DNA of 64,000 nucleotides from Halalkalibacter oceani (GCF_040544555.1 NZ_JBEPKD010000021.1:1-64000), one strand, 5' to 3'. Shown: positions 34,506-43,328, counted from the first letter of the stretch. Numbers and translations are program-made. Notes: generated by a model from the letters alone, not told the origin.

Positions 34506-35402
34506 ATGAAAGCGGAAAATGAAGAAATTCAAATTGTCATTATTACAGGTATGTCAGGGGCCGGAAAGACTGTAGCGATGCAAAGCTTTGAGGATCTTGG
34601 CTATTTCTGTGTTGATAATTTGCCCCCGGCGCTTATTCCAAAATTTGTCGAACTGATTGACGGCTCAAACGGAAAAATGAATAAAGTCGCTCTCGTCATC
34701 GATTTGCGCGGCAGAAAGTTTTTCGACCATCTTTTTGAAGCGATTGATTCCATTACGCAGCCGCCTGATATGAATCTGAAGGTGCAGATTGTTTATTTGG
34801 ATGCGAAGGATGCGAAGCTCGTCCAGCGTTACAAGGAAACGAGACGCTCTCATCCACTTGCTCCGAACGGTCTTCCACTTGAAGGGATTCAGCTTGAGCG
34901 GGAAATGCTGGAGGAATTGAAAGGGCGAAGTCAGCAGATTATTGATACGACTGATTTGAAGCCGATTCAATTGCGCGAGCGTATTATTCAGCGCTTTTGT
35001 TCAACGGAGCGCCATCCTTTTTCGGTAAACATTATGTCATTTGGTTTTAAATACGGGATTCCGATTGACGCTGATCTCGTCTTCGATGTTCGCTTTCTGC
35101 CCAACCCTCATTACATCGACCATATGCGTCCGAAAACGGGGCTGGAGGAGGAGGTTTCCTCCTATGTGATGAAGTGGTCGGAAACGCAAACATTCGTGGA
35201 AAAACTGACCGATCTTCTTTCGTTTATGCTCCCGCAGTATAAGCGGGAAGGGAAAAGCCAGGTCGTCATTGGAATTGGCTGCACTGGCGGCAAGCATCGC
35301 TCGGTGACACTTGCGGAGTATTTCGGTAAAGCCTTCTCTGAAGAATATATGCTCCATGTCAGTCATCGGGATATTGACAAAGGGAAGGAAAGGATTACGT
35401 GA
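34506..35402 (+). CDS. rapZ: Nucleotide-binding protein RapZ/YvcJ
   Basis: 298 aa. Walker A GMSGAGKT (about 15-22), RNase adaptor/GTPase family; the C-terminal GIGCTGGKHRSV domain binds small ligands or RNA in E. coli RapZ. In B. subtilis YvcJ hydrolyses GTP and affects competence, so the RNA-adaptor role should not be assumed. Behind GGGGGGGAG; GTGA overlap with yvcK. Confidence 0.93.
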   Translation: MKAENEEIQIVIITGMSGAGKTVAMQSFEDLGYFCVDNLPPALIPKFVELIDGSNGKMNKVALVIDLRGRKFFDHLFEAIDSITQPPDMNLKVQIVYLDAKDAKLVQRYKETRRSHPLAPNGLPLEGIQLEREMLEELKGRSQQIIDTTDLKPIQLRERIIQRFCSTERHPFSVNIMSFGFKYGIPIDADLVFDVRFLPNPHYIDHMRPKTGLEEEVSSYVMKWSETQTFVEKLTDLLSFMLPQYKREGKSQVVIGIGCTGGKHRSVTLAEYFGKAFSEEYMLHVSHRDIDKGKERIT

Positions 35403-36346
35403 AAAAAAAGAATATTGTTGTCATTGGGGGAGGAACGGGCCTGTCCGTGTTGCTGAGAGGACTGAAAACATTCCCTGTTTCGATTACGGCGATTGTCACA
35501 GTCGCCGACGATGGCGGAAGCTCAGGCAGGCTGCGCAAGGAATTAGATATTCCGCCGCCGGGGGATGTCCGCAACGTTCTTGTCGCGTTAGCGGAAGTTG
35601 AGCCTTTAGTCGAGCAGCTCTTTCAACACCGGTTTGAAAACGGAAATGGCTTATCAGGTCATTCACTTGGAAATTTGCTTCTGGCCGGGATGACGTCGAT
35701 TACAGGCGATTTTGCTCGGGGGATATCAGAGCTTTCTAAGGTGTTAAACGTCAGGGGAAAAGTCTATCCTGCGGCCAATCGCAGCATCGTTCTTCACGCT
35801 GAAATGGAGGACGGAAGCATTGTCACGGGGGAATCACAAATTCCGCGGGTTCACAAGAAAATCAAGCGTGTTTTTCTGACACCTGAGGAAGTGGAACCGT
35901 TGCAGGAGAGTATCCAGGCGATTGAGGAAGCAGACTTGATTGTCCTCGGACCAGGAAGCTTGTACACAAGCGTCCTGCCAAATTTACTCGTTCCGGGAAT
36001 TTCGCAGGCGATCCGAAAGGCAAAAGCAAGAAAAGTGTATATATGCAATGTCATGACCCAGGAAGGTGAGACGGACGGTTATTCCGCTGCTGATCATTTG
36101 CAGGCGATTGTCGACCATTGCGGAGAGGGGCTTGTCGAAGACATTCTTGTCCACAGCTCACCCGTTTCATCCGCTTTGCAGGTAAGGTATGCGGAGGAAG
36201 GCGCGAGCCAGGTTGTCGTGGATCAGAACCGGTTACGTCATATGGGGGTCGAAATTATAGCAGACCGGTTTGTCCTGGAGTGGCATCATATGCTGCGGCA
36301 TGATGCTGTGAAAGTATCCCATGCCCTGCTAAATCTTTCATCATAA
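35399..36346 (+). CDS. yvcK: YvcK/MgfK family gluconeogenesis factor (CofD-like)
   Basis: 315-aa CofD-fold protein that binds UDP-sugars and is needed for growth on gluconeogenic carbon and for normal cell shape in B. subtilis. Motifs: VIGGGTGLSVLLRGLK at the N-terminus, DDGGSSGRLR, GDVRNVLVAL, and GPGSLYTSVLPNLL. GTG 35399 overlaps the rapZ stop. Its presence with hprK, crh and cggR makes this window rich in carbon-flux regulators. Confidence 0.92.
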   Translation: MKKKNIVVIGGGTGLSVLLRGLKTFPVSITAIVTVADDGGSSGRLRKELDIPPPGDVRNVLVALAEVEPLVEQLFQHRFENGNGLSGHSLGNLLLAGMTSITGDFARGISELSKVLNVRGKVYPAANRSIVLHAEMEDGSIVTGESQIPRVHKKIKRVFLTPEEVEPLQESIQAIEEADLIVLGPGSLYTSVLPNLLVPGISQAIRKAKARKVYICNVMTQEGETDGYSAADHLQAIVDHCGEGLVEDILVHSSPVSSALQVRYAEEGASQVVVDQNRLRHMGVEIIADRFVLEWHHMLRHDAVKVSHALLNLSS

Positions 36347-36417
36347 AGTACGTATCAAGAGGTTGGCTGCTCGGAAGGTAGCAAAGCTGCCGCCCTCGGC
36401 CGAAAGGAGTGAGTACT

Positions 36418-37374
36418 GTGTCTTTTGCCGCGACCACAAAAAAAGAATTAACGCAGCTTGAACAAGAGGATTGTTGTGCAAAAGCGGAGCTGGCCGCACT
36501 CATTCGGATGAACGGGTCGCTTTCCTTTAATCAAAAGAAGCTCGTCTTAGATGTCACAACGGAAAATGCCGCGATTGCCAGACGGATTTATGTCTTGATC
36601 AAAAGACTGTATGCTGAAATCTTTGTAGAGCTGCTCGTTCGTAAGAAAATGAGACTGAAAAAAAATAACGTCTACCTTGTACGGATGAAGCATGAGGCGA
36701 AAATGCTTTTAGAGGACTTGGGTATTTTAGAGGAAGGATTCGTCATTGTCCGGACGATTTCAAAGGAAATTACGAAATCTCCATGCTGCAAGCGCGCCTA
36801 TTTGCGGGGAGCTTTTCTCGCGGGAGGCTCGATCAATCATCCGGAAACGTCCTCTTATCATCTTGAGATCTTCTCTCTCTACGGCGAGCATAATCAGTCA
36901 TTATGTGAATTGATGAACGAATATCAATTAAATGCCAAAACGTTGGAACGTAAAAAGGGGTTCATCACGTATATAAAAGAGAGCGAAAAAATTACAGAGT
37001 TTCTCAGTATTATTGGGGCCCATCAAGCGTTGCTCTATTTTGAGGATGTCCGAATTATGAAGGATATGCGAAATTCAGTTAATCGGCTTGTCAATTGTGA
37101 AACCGCTAATCTGAACAAAACGGTCGGAGCGGCGTTGCGGCAGGTTGAGAACATTCGCTTTCTGGAGCGTGAAATTGGCTTAAGTCAGCTTCCGCCGAAG
37201 CTGAGGGAGATTGCCGAGCTTCGCGTGGCGCATCAGGATGTAACGCTTAAGGAGCTCGGTGAAATGGTCGAAAGCGGGAAGGTGAGCAAGTCGGGTGTCA
37301 ATCACCGCCTGCGCAAAATCGATGAAATTGCCGATAAACTTCGAAATGGGCAACCGTTTACAGCAAAAAAATAA
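36418..37374 (+). CDS. whiA: DNA-binding protein WhiA
   Basis: 318 aa. N-terminal LAGLIDADG-like domain (YLRGAFLAGGSINHPE) without nuclease residues and a C-terminal helix-turn-helix (LKELGEMVESGKVSKSGVNHRLRK). In actinomycetes it activates sporulation; in Bacillus it influences division and chromosome segregation. GTG 36418 is chosen since AAAGGAGTG lies directly upstream and MSFAATTKKEL matches the family; GTG 36409 would start inside that site. Confidence 0.93.
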   Translation: MSFAATTKKELTQLEQEDCCAKAELAALIRMNGSLSFNQKKLVLDVTTENAAIARRIYVLIKRLYAEIFVELLVRKKMRLKKNNVYLVRMKHEAKMLLEDLGILEEGFVIVRTISKEITKSPCCKRAYLRGAFLAGGSINHPETSSYHLEIFSLYGEHNQSLCELMNEYQLNAKTLERKKGFITYIKESEKITEFLSIIGAHQALLYFEDVRIMKDMRNSVNRLVNCETANLNKTVGAALRQVENIRFLEREIGLSQLPPKLREIAELRVAHQDVTLKELGEMVESGKVSKSGVNHRLRKIDEIADKLRNGQPFTAKK

Positions 37375-37402
37375 ACGAATAAAGCTAAGGAGGAATACAA
37401 TT

Positions 37403-37657
37403 ATGGTAAAAAAAGAGGTAGTTGTTAAGAAAAAAACAGGATTGCAGGCCAGACCGGCTGCATTGTTCGTACAGGAAGCGAACCGTTTTAATTCAGATGT
37501 TTACATTGAAAGAGAGAGCAAGAAAGTTAACGCGAAAAGTATTATGGGCTTAATGAGCCTTGCCGTTGGCCACGGAGCGAAAATTACGCTTGTGACGGAG
37601 GGCAGAGACGAGGAAGAAGCATTGGAAGCGTTGGTCGCTTTCATTGAATCAGAATAA
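37403..37657 (+). CDS. crh: Catabolite repression HPr-like protein Crh
   Basis: 84-aa HPr paralogue. Residue 15, His in HPr, is Gln here (TGLQARPAAL), so it cannot take part in sugar transport; the regulatory Ser46 is kept (VNAKSIMGLM). HprK phosphorylates Ser46 and Crh-P can act with CcpA at cre sites. ATG 37403 follows AAGGAGG. Last gene of its operon. The presence of hprK, crh and two cre motifs in one window supports a working CcpA circuit. Confidence 0.95.
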   Translation: MVKKEVVVKKKTGLQARPAALFVQEANRFNSDVYIERESKKVNAKSIMGLMSLAVGHGAKITLVTEGRDEEEALEALVAFIESE

Positions 37658-37679
37658 AGCAGTCATCATCGTGACTTTA

Positions 37680-37728
37680 GGGGCCGGGCAAAAGGGAAAA
37701 CAACCTTTTGTCTGAGCCCCTTTTATTT
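37680..37728 (+). terminator. Terminator after crh
   Basis: GGGGCCGGGCAAAAGG pairs with CCTTTTGTCTGAGCCCC with small irregularities, 8-base loop, then TTTTATTTT. Has the CAAAAGG/CCTTTTG core. Confidence 0.82.
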
Positions 37729-37789
37729 TACTGATTATGATACGGCAACTTTCAAGCAGGGACAGTCGTTCTATTCAAGGGGGGATAAG

Positions 37790-38218
37790 ATGAACCGTTT
37801 AATGTACGCGATGCTTTTGGTGATGACGGTCACGTTAGCTGCCTGTTCCTACGATTTTGAGCAGGGGATTGAAAATGGCGATGTGATCAACGTACACGGA
37901 GATGTCTATAACGTTGCTGTTTTGCAGACGTTTTTAACAAATGTCGAGGGGAAGACGCCTGACCAGGTGCGGATTGTTGAATATACAAATGAAGGGGATC
38001 CACTATTATATGATCTTGAGTATGACGGAGAGAAAATAAAGGTTGAAGTCGATCGTTCCGAGGATCAATACAGAGGCTCGGGGCCGGTGAAAGCAGAAAT
38101 GAGCTGTAATGGCATCATTCGGGAGGAGCGCGGTAATGAGGAAGCTTTCTATCTGTTAAGCGGCTGTCAGTCAGGTGCGGACGTTGTCATCGTGAAGCTG
38201 CGGAGAATGATCAACTAG
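37790..38218 (+). CDS. DUF4362-type lipoprotein
   Basis: 142-aa predicted lipoprotein: signal peptide with lipobox LAAC (Cys19), then an acidic secreted domain with one further cysteine pair (SCNGII..LSGCQ). Looks like the DUF4362 family of Bacillus lipoproteins, whose function is unknown. ATG 37790 follows AAGGGGGG. It precedes the two-component system by 100 bases, but a functional link is not shown. Confidence 0.7.
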   Translation: MNRLMYAMLLVMTVTLAACSYDFEQGIENGDVINVHGDVYNVAVLQTFLTNVEGKTPDQVRIVEYTNEGDPLLYDLEYDGEKIKVEVDRSEDQYRGSGPVKAEMSCNGIIREERGNEEAFYLLSGCQSGADVVIVKLRRMIN

Positions 38219-38318
38219 CTGGGGCGATGCTCGCTCGCATGTCTTCTTCGTTTTTCTTCAAGCAAAATTATGGTATTTTTAAAAGGTTGAAGAATGTTGA
38301 ACGAGGAGAGAGCAGCCT

Positions 38319-39935
38319 ATGAGGAAAAGAAGTCTTCCACTTACTTATCAGATGATGTTATTTTCCAGTGGCTTACTATGCCTAACGCTGCTTGTGATGG
38401 GGCTGGTGATCGGCTATGGTCAAGCTGTTCAGACGAAAGAAGCACTCGCCAGCAAAGCAAGCTTAAGTGCGAGTCACTTTGCGAGAATGCCGCTCGTCGC
38501 AGAGGCGCTCGAAGCCGGCGAAGCGAGTGAGGAGCTGCGGAATTTGGCAAAAAGCATACGCGAAAGTCATCAGCTGCAATATATCGTCATCGTTGACATG
38601 GAGGGAGTCCGTTTGACCCATCCAGTGGAAGAACGGATTGGTCAGCATTTCGTCGGCGGTGATGTCGGAGATGTCCTCGAAGGAAAGACCTATACGTCGG
38701 AAGCGGTTGGGACGTTGGGTCCATCGATGCGGGCTTTTGAGCCGGTGTTTCATCAAGGCCGGCAAATCGGCGCCGTTTCGGTCGGCATTTCCACAGAATT
38801 CATTGATGGAGCTGTATGGGAAAGCATTCGCAGCACTTTTTTCGGGACGGCGATCAGTTTGATGCTTGGTCTGCTCGGCTCCTATGTCTTGGCAAGCAGG
38901 CTGAAGCAAACTTTATTCAATCTTGAACCGTGGGAGATTGCCAAAATGATGCAGGAGCGCGAGGCGATGCTGGAAAGTGTCGGGGAAGGAATCGTGGCGG
39001 TCAATGCCGATCAGACAATCATTATCACAAACCGGGCAGCCGAACAATTATTACGAACGGCAGGCTATCAAGGAAGCTTGACGGGAGAGCCGATCAGTAG
39101 GGTGTGGCCCGCTCTTACCCTTGAGCCGCAAATTATAAACAAGGAAGCCGTCTACGATCAGGTTGTTCAGCTCGGGCAGTTTGACATGATGACGAGCTCG
39201 GTGCCGGTAATTGTCGACGGGGAATGCGTCGGTGCATTGGTCACTTTCCGTGACCGCAATGAGCTTGATGCGGTGATGAAGCAGCTCTCCGGGGTAGAGT
39301 CCTACGCTCATACGTTAAGGATGCAGACACATGAATTTATGAATAAGCTTCATATTATTAGCGCGATGGTTTATACGGAATCCTATGATGAGTTGAAAGA
39401 ATATGTTGAACATTTGTCGCAAAATTACCAGAAGGAAACAGGGCGGATCTCGGCCCATATTGACGATGTGGCGATTGCCGGCTTTGTATTCAGTCAAATG
39501 GAGCGGCTGGAGCGTGCCAATATTAGCATCGAGCTGCGTGGAGCGAGAAAGTGGCCGACACTGGACGATCCCGTGATGGTTGACCGCTGGATTACCATTA
39601 TAGGAAACAGCCTTGAAAACGCGGTCGAAGCGATGGTTGGCCAAGAGGAGAAGCAAGTTGAGCTGACATTTGAAGTTGAAAACGGAGAAATGGTTTATCA
39701 GCTTCGGGACAATGGTCGCGGCTTTCCGCAGGAGAGCCTGCCTGTGCTGCTGGAAAAAGGAGTCTCGACGAAGGGAATGAACAGAGGATACGGACTGTCG
39801 ATCATGATCAAGGCGATCCAGGCGGCAGCCGGCAATTATCATGTCGCTTCAGAACCGGGAGTCGGAACGACCTTTCGCGTCAGCCTGCCAATCACGTCAC
39901 ATAATCAGAAAACAGGGGATGAGCAGCATGATTAA
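38319..39935 (+). CDS. CitA/DcuS-type sensor histidine kinase
   Basis: 538 aa, membrane bound. Helix 1 (about 12-30), extracytoplasmic sensor domain of CitA/DcuS type (to about 170), helix 2, cytoplasmic PAS domain (about 210-300), SpoOB-type phosphoacceptor with His in RMQTHEFMNKLHIISAM (about 340), and HATPase (NSLENAVEAM, DNGRGFP, GYGLSI). Relatives sense citrate, malate, fumarate or succinate outside the cell. The regulator gene overlaps its end and a dicarboxylate transporter follows, which points to a C4-dicarboxylate or citrate ligand. Which acid cannot be told. Confidence 0.9.
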   Translation: MRKRSLPLTYQMMLFSSGLLCLTLLVMGLVIGYGQAVQTKEALASKASLSASHFARMPLVAEALEAGEASEELRNLAKSIRESHQLQYIVIVDMEGVRLTHPVEERIGQHFVGGDVGDVLEGKTYTSEAVGTLGPSMRAFEPVFHQGRQIGAVSVGISTEFIDGAVWESIRSTFFGTAISLMLGLLGSYVLASRLKQTLFNLEPWEIAKMMQEREAMLESVGEGIVAVNADQTIIITNRAAEQLLRTAGYQGSLTGEPISRVWPALTLEPQIINKEAVYDQVVQLGQFDMMTSSVPVIVDGECVGALVTFRDRNELDAVMKQLSGVESYAHTLRMQTHEFMNKLHIISAMVYTESYDELKEYVEHLSQNYQKETGRISAHIDDVAIAGFVFSQMERLERANISIELRGARKWPTLDDPVMVDRWITIIGNSLENAVEAMVGQEEKQVELTFEVENGEMVYQLRDNGRGFPQESLPVLLEKGVSTKGMNRGYGLSIMIKAIQAAAGNYHVASEPGVGTTFRVSLPITSHNQKTGDEQHD

Positions 39936-40638
39936 AATTGTAGCCGTTGAAGATGATCCACTTGTCGCTAAATTTCACCGTAAATATGTTGAAAAGGTTG
40001 ATGGCTTTTCATGGCTTGGCAGCGCCTCAACAATTGAAGAGGGTGAGCAGCTGGTCAAGAAGCCGGAAGTCGATCTTGTCTTACTTGACATTTATATTCA
40101 TGACCAAAACGGCCTCGATCTCTTGAAAAAAATCAGAGCGCAAAATGTGAATGTCGATGTCATTCTGATCACATCAGCGAATGACCAGCAATCTGTGCAG
40201 ACAGGCTACCGTTACGGCGTCATCGACTACTTAATCAAACCGTTCACATTTGAGCGCTTTCAGGAAGCGCTGCTGCATTACAAGGATGAGATGGCCGTGT
40301 CTTCTGCTCATTTCCGGCAGGAAGAGGTTGACCGTTTCTTTTATCCGCGTCAGCCGGGACAGCCGAAAAGCAGCTATGTTCTTCCGAAAGGCATTACGAA
40401 GGAAACATGTATCCGGATTTTGCAGGCGATGGCAGCGCAGGAGGGCTGGAAGTCGGCAACTGAACTAAGCGACATGATAGGCGTTTCCCATGTGTCCTTG
40501 CGTAAATACTTGCGCTACTTCGAGCAGCAGAACTGGATTCAAAAGGATGTCGTCTATCACAGCTTCGGTCGCCCGCTTCAGCAATACCGCCTTGCTGAAA
40601 GTGGAAAAAAAGTGTTGGAACAATCTGATTTCATTTAG
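39928..40638 (+). CDS. CitB/DcuR-type response regulator
   Basis: 236 aa. Receiver domain (1-120) with Asp9/Asp10, phospho-acceptor Asp54 (VLLDIYIHDQNG) and Lys in LIKPF; the C-terminus has a winged helix (LSDMIGVSHVSLRKYLRYFEQQNWI). ATG 39928 overlaps the kinase stop and follows AGGGGATG; the open frame extends upstream but inside the kinase gene. Likely target: the transporter gene 70 bases downstream. Confidence 0.9.
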   Translation: MIKIVAVEDDPLVAKFHRKYVEKVDGFSWLGSASTIEEGEQLVKKPEVDLVLLDIYIHDQNGLDLLKKIRAQNVNVDVILITSANDQQSVQTGYRYGVIDYLIKPFTFERFQEALLHYKDEMAVSSAHFRQEEVDRFFYPRQPGQPKSSYVLPKGITKETCIRILQAMAAQEGWKSATELSDMIGVSHVSLRKYLRYFEQQNWIQKDVVYHSFGRPLQQYRLAESGKKVLEQSDFI

Positions 40639-40680
40639 TTAAAAAAACTATACAAAAGTTGTAAGATTTAAGAAAATAAC

Positions 40681-40694
40681 TGTAAGCGATTTCA
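40681..40694 (+). promoter_or_regulatory. CcpA cre site before the dicarboxylate transporter
   Basis: TGTAAGCGATTTCA matches the consensus TGWAANCGNTNWCA at every fixed position. It lies directly before the ribosome site (AAAGGGAG), where CcpA would act as a roadblock or overlap the transcript start. Confidence 0.75.
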
Positions 40695-40710
40695 TGAAAG
40701 GGAGATAAGA

Positions 40711-42390
40711 ATGAACAATTTGCTTACGTCAACATGGGAAAATCTTTGGAAACAACATCAACGTACGAAAAACCTGTTAAACATATTTGCTTTGCATAAA
40801 CATGCGGGCAGCAATGCGGCGGCGGCCGGACAGGGAGGCACGGATGAGTCTCTCGGCGGAAGGGAGCCGCGTCCCCCTTCGGAAAAGCCGTCGCGTCCGT
40901 ACTCGCAGGCGCAGCTTATCGGTCTTTTGCTTGGTCCTGCTTTGTTTCTTGTCACGATGCTGTTTTTTCATCCGGAAGGGTTGGCGCCTGAAGGGAAGGC
41001 TGTTCTCGCCGTTACGCTTTGGATTGCAACATGGTGGATTACAGAAGCGATTCCAATTCCGGCTACGTCCTTATTACCGTTAATTTTATTGCCGATTATG
41101 GGAGCGATGGAGGGCAATGCAGTAGCGTCTTCCTACGGTGATGACATCATTTTCTTATTTCTTGGTGGTTTCTTTATCGCTACGGCGATGGAGAAATGGA
41201 ATCTTCATAAACGGATGGCTCTGTTTATTATCGCCGTCATCGGCACGAGCACACAACGGATTTTGCTTGGCTTTATGGTCGCGACCGGATTTTTGTCGAT
41301 GTGGGTCTCGAACACGGCTGCCGTCATGATGATGATTCCGATGGGCCTGGCGATCACAGCCCAGGTCGCCGATGTCCTGAAAGGGAAGCCGGATGAAAAA
41401 GAACTGCCGAAATTTGAGAAGTCGCTTATTTTCAGTATCGGCTACGCTGGAACGATTGGCGGACTCGGTACGTTAATCGGCACACCGCCGAATATCATCC
41501 TTGCCGGTCAATTAGAGCAGCTGTTTGGGATAACGCTTTCATTTGCAACGTGGATGTTATTTGCTGTTCCGGTCGTCATTGTCATGCTTATTTTCACTTG
41601 GCTCTATTTAAGCAAATCCGCTTTTAAAGTGAAGCTGACTCAGCTGCCTGGCGGAAAAGAATTAATTCAACAGGAAAGACAGAAGCTTGGCAAAATTAAA
41701 TATGAAGAACAAATGGTCAGCGCTGTCTTTATCTTTGCGGCTTTTATGTGGATTTCACGCAGTTTTCTCTGGTCGGAAGGCGGAATTTATGTGATTCCAG
41801 GCCTTTCGGACGGGATGATCGCCGTCCTTGCTGCGGTCTTGCTCTTTACGATTCCAACCCGCTTAAGCGGAGGGCGCCTCTTATCGTGGAAAGATTCACG
41901 CGATATTCCGTGGGGAGTGCTGCTCCTGTTTGGCGGAGGGCTCGCCATTGCATCTGGGTTCAGGGAGACCGGGTTATCAGACTGGATGGGTGAACAGCTG
42001 ACCGTGCTTGATGGCCTGCACTTAATCGTTATTATTACAGCGGCGACGTTGCTAATTATGTTTATGACGGAAATCACGTCCAACACAGCAACGGCAACGA
42101 TGATTCTCCCTGTCGTGGCAGCATTGGCTCTCGCGTTAAATATTCATCCATTCGCGCTGATGATTCCATGTGCGATGGCGGCCAACTGTGCGTTTATGCT
42201 GCCCGTCGGAACACCGCCGAATGCGATCATCTTCGGAACCGGAAAGCTGAGAATAATCGAAATGGCGCGGACCGGCTTCATCATCAACCTCGTCGGCTCG
42301 GCCCTAATTGTTGCCAGCGTCTATTATTTAGTCCCACTCGTCTGGGGCATCGACCTCACCACCATCCCGGCGGAACTTCTGCAAGGCTGA
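40711..42390 (+). CDS. Na+/dicarboxylate symporter (DASS/SLC13, SdcS-like)
   Basis: 559-aa secondary transporter, highly similar in pattern to S. aureus SdcS, which imports succinate, fumarate and malate with Na+. Signature motifs SNTAAVMMMIP and TSNTATATMILP, plus two GTPPN loops (GTLIGTPPNIIL, LPVGTPPNAIIFG). The hydrophilic N-terminus (residues about 30-65) is longer than usual and rich in Ala, Gly, Arg and Pro. Start behind AAAGGGAG. Probably activated by the two-component system upstream and repressed by CcpA. It runs into a repeat-rich intergenic region. Confidence 0.92.
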   Translation: MNNLLTSTWENLWKQHQRTKNLLNIFALHKHAGSNAAAAGQGGTDESLGGREPRPPSEKPSRPYSQAQLIGLLLGPALFLVTMLFFHPEGLAPEGKAVLAVTLWIATWWITEAIPIPATSLLPLILLPIMGAMEGNAVASSYGDDIIFLFLGGFFIATAMEKWNLHKRMALFIIAVIGTSTQRILLGFMVATGFLSMWVSNTAAVMMMIPMGLAITAQVADVLKGKPDEKELPKFEKSLIFSIGYAGTIGGLGTLIGTPPNIILAGQLEQLFGITLSFATWMLFAVPVVIVMLIFTWLYLSKSAFKVKLTQLPGGKELIQQERQKLGKIKYEEQMVSAVFIFAAFMWISRSFLWSEGGIYVIPGLSDGMIAVLAAVLLFTIPTRLSGGRLLSWKDSRDIPWGVLLLFGGGLAIASGFRETGLSDWMGEQLTVLDGLHLIVIITAATLLIMFMTEITSNTATATMILPVVAALALALNIHPFALMIPCAMAANCAFMLPVGTPPNAIIFGTGKLRIIEMARTGFIINLVGSALIVASVYYLVPLVWGIDLTTIPAELLQG

Positions 42391-42594
42391 TCTCAAAAGG
42401 TGATTTTCCTTTTGAGATCGGCCGTAAGCAGCGAGAGTCGTCTTCGCAAGGGTTTTGAAGCACGCAGGAAAGCGGGTTTCTTTCCTGCGTGCTGAGCGAA
42501 GAACGAAACCGCTGCCAGCCTTGAATCGGCTGAAGAAGAGGAAAAGGAAACTCAAAAGGTGCTTTTCCTTTTGAGATCAGCCGTAAGCAGCGAG
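42391..42594. repeat. Direct-repeated hairpins between transporter and clpP
   Basis: Two copies of about 44 bp (42391-42434 and 42550-42594, about 90% alike): CTCAAAAGG-loop-CCTTTTGAG followed by AT[CR]NGCCGTAAGCAGCGAG. Between them lies another perfect hairpin CACGCAGGAAA / TTTCCTGCGTG (42461-42491). No coding frame is evident. The first copy may end the transporter transcript. Confidence 0.7.
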
Positions 42595-42624
42595 GTCGAA
42601 GAGTCAAGCCCTGACTACTAATCA

Positions 42625-42662
42625 AAAAGGGAAGTTCCGCACTCGGAACTTCCCTTTTTGAA
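42625..42662. terminator. Bidirectional terminator between the transporter and clpP
   Basis: AAAAAGGGAAGTTCCG and CGGAACTTCCCTTTTT form a perfect stem with a 4-base loop; T tracts are present on both strands, so it can serve clpP (minus) as well as the plus strand. Confidence 0.88.
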
Positions 42663-43250
42663 TTATTTTGTTGTTGCCGGGATGACCTGGTCGATCAAGC
42701 CGTATTCTTTTGCTTTTTCAGCGATCATGAAGTTGTCGCGGTCCGTATCCTTCTCGATGACTTCAATCGGTTGACCCGTACGCTCAGAAAGAATCTGGTT
42801 AAGTTTTTCGCGCATTTCGATAATGCGGCGGGCGTGAATTTCAATATCGGACGCTTGACCTTGTGTACCGCCTAATGGCTGGTGAATCATAATTTCACTG
42901 TTAGGCAGCGCAAAGCGTTTACCTTTCTGGCCGGCGGCAAGCAGGAAAGCACCCATTGAAGCGGCCATTCCGATACAAATTGTAGATACATCAGGCTTAA
43001 TGTATTGCATCGTATCATAAATCGCCATTCCGGCTGTGATCGAGCCGCCTGGGCTGTTAATGTAAAGCGAAATATCTTTTTCAGGATCCTCGGCCTGTAA
43101 GAACAGGAGCTGGGCGACAATCGAGTTGGCGACATTATCGTCGATTCCGCTTCCAAGCATAATAATACGATCTTTTAATAAGCGGGAATAGATGTCATAA
43201 GCACGCTCTCCGCGGTTCGTCTGTTCAATAACTGTTGGGATTAAGTTCAT
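42663..43250 (-). CDS. clpP: ATP-dependent Clp protease proteolytic subunit
   Basis: Serine peptidase that forms a 14-mer with ClpC, ClpX or ClpE. 195 aa. Catalytic triad Ser98 (GMAASMGAF), His123 (MIHQPLGG) and Asp172 (DTDRDNF) fall at the standard positions. It is the only long gene on the minus strand here. Controlled by a CtsR box over its -35 region. The substrates would include SsrA-tagged proteins made by the tmRNA at 60379. Confidence 0.97.
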   Translation of the reverse strand: MNLIPTVIEQTNRGERAYDIYSRLLKDRIIMLGSGIDDNVANSIVAQLLFLQAEDPEKDISLYINSPGGSITAGMAIYDTMQYIKPDVSTICIGMAASMGAFLLAAGQKGKRFALPNSEIMIHQPLGGTQGQASDIEIHARRIIEMREKLNQILSERTGQPIEVIEKDTDRDNFMIAEKAKEYGLIDQVIPATTK

Positions 43251-43298
43251 TACTAGTTCCTCCTTAATGTTTGATCATCATGTGCAACTTCTATGTAC

Positions 43299-43328
43299 AT
43301 CATACCTAAATGGTCAAAGAAGGTCAAA
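43299..43328 (-). promoter_or_regulatory. clpP promoter overlapped by a CtsR operator
   Basis: On the plus strand GGTCAAA-N3-GGTCAAA (43312-43328) is a perfect CtsR heptamer repeat. Read on the minus strand, TTGACC (43322-43327), a 17-base spacer and TATGAT (43299-43304) form a sigma-A promoter, so one CtsR half covers the -35 box. This predicts heat-inducible clpP. Confidence 0.85.

Noticed and set aside
37295..37402. N-terminal extension of Crh
   Set aside because: It overlaps the end of whiA; AAGGAGG before ATG 37403 and the HPr fold length settle the start.
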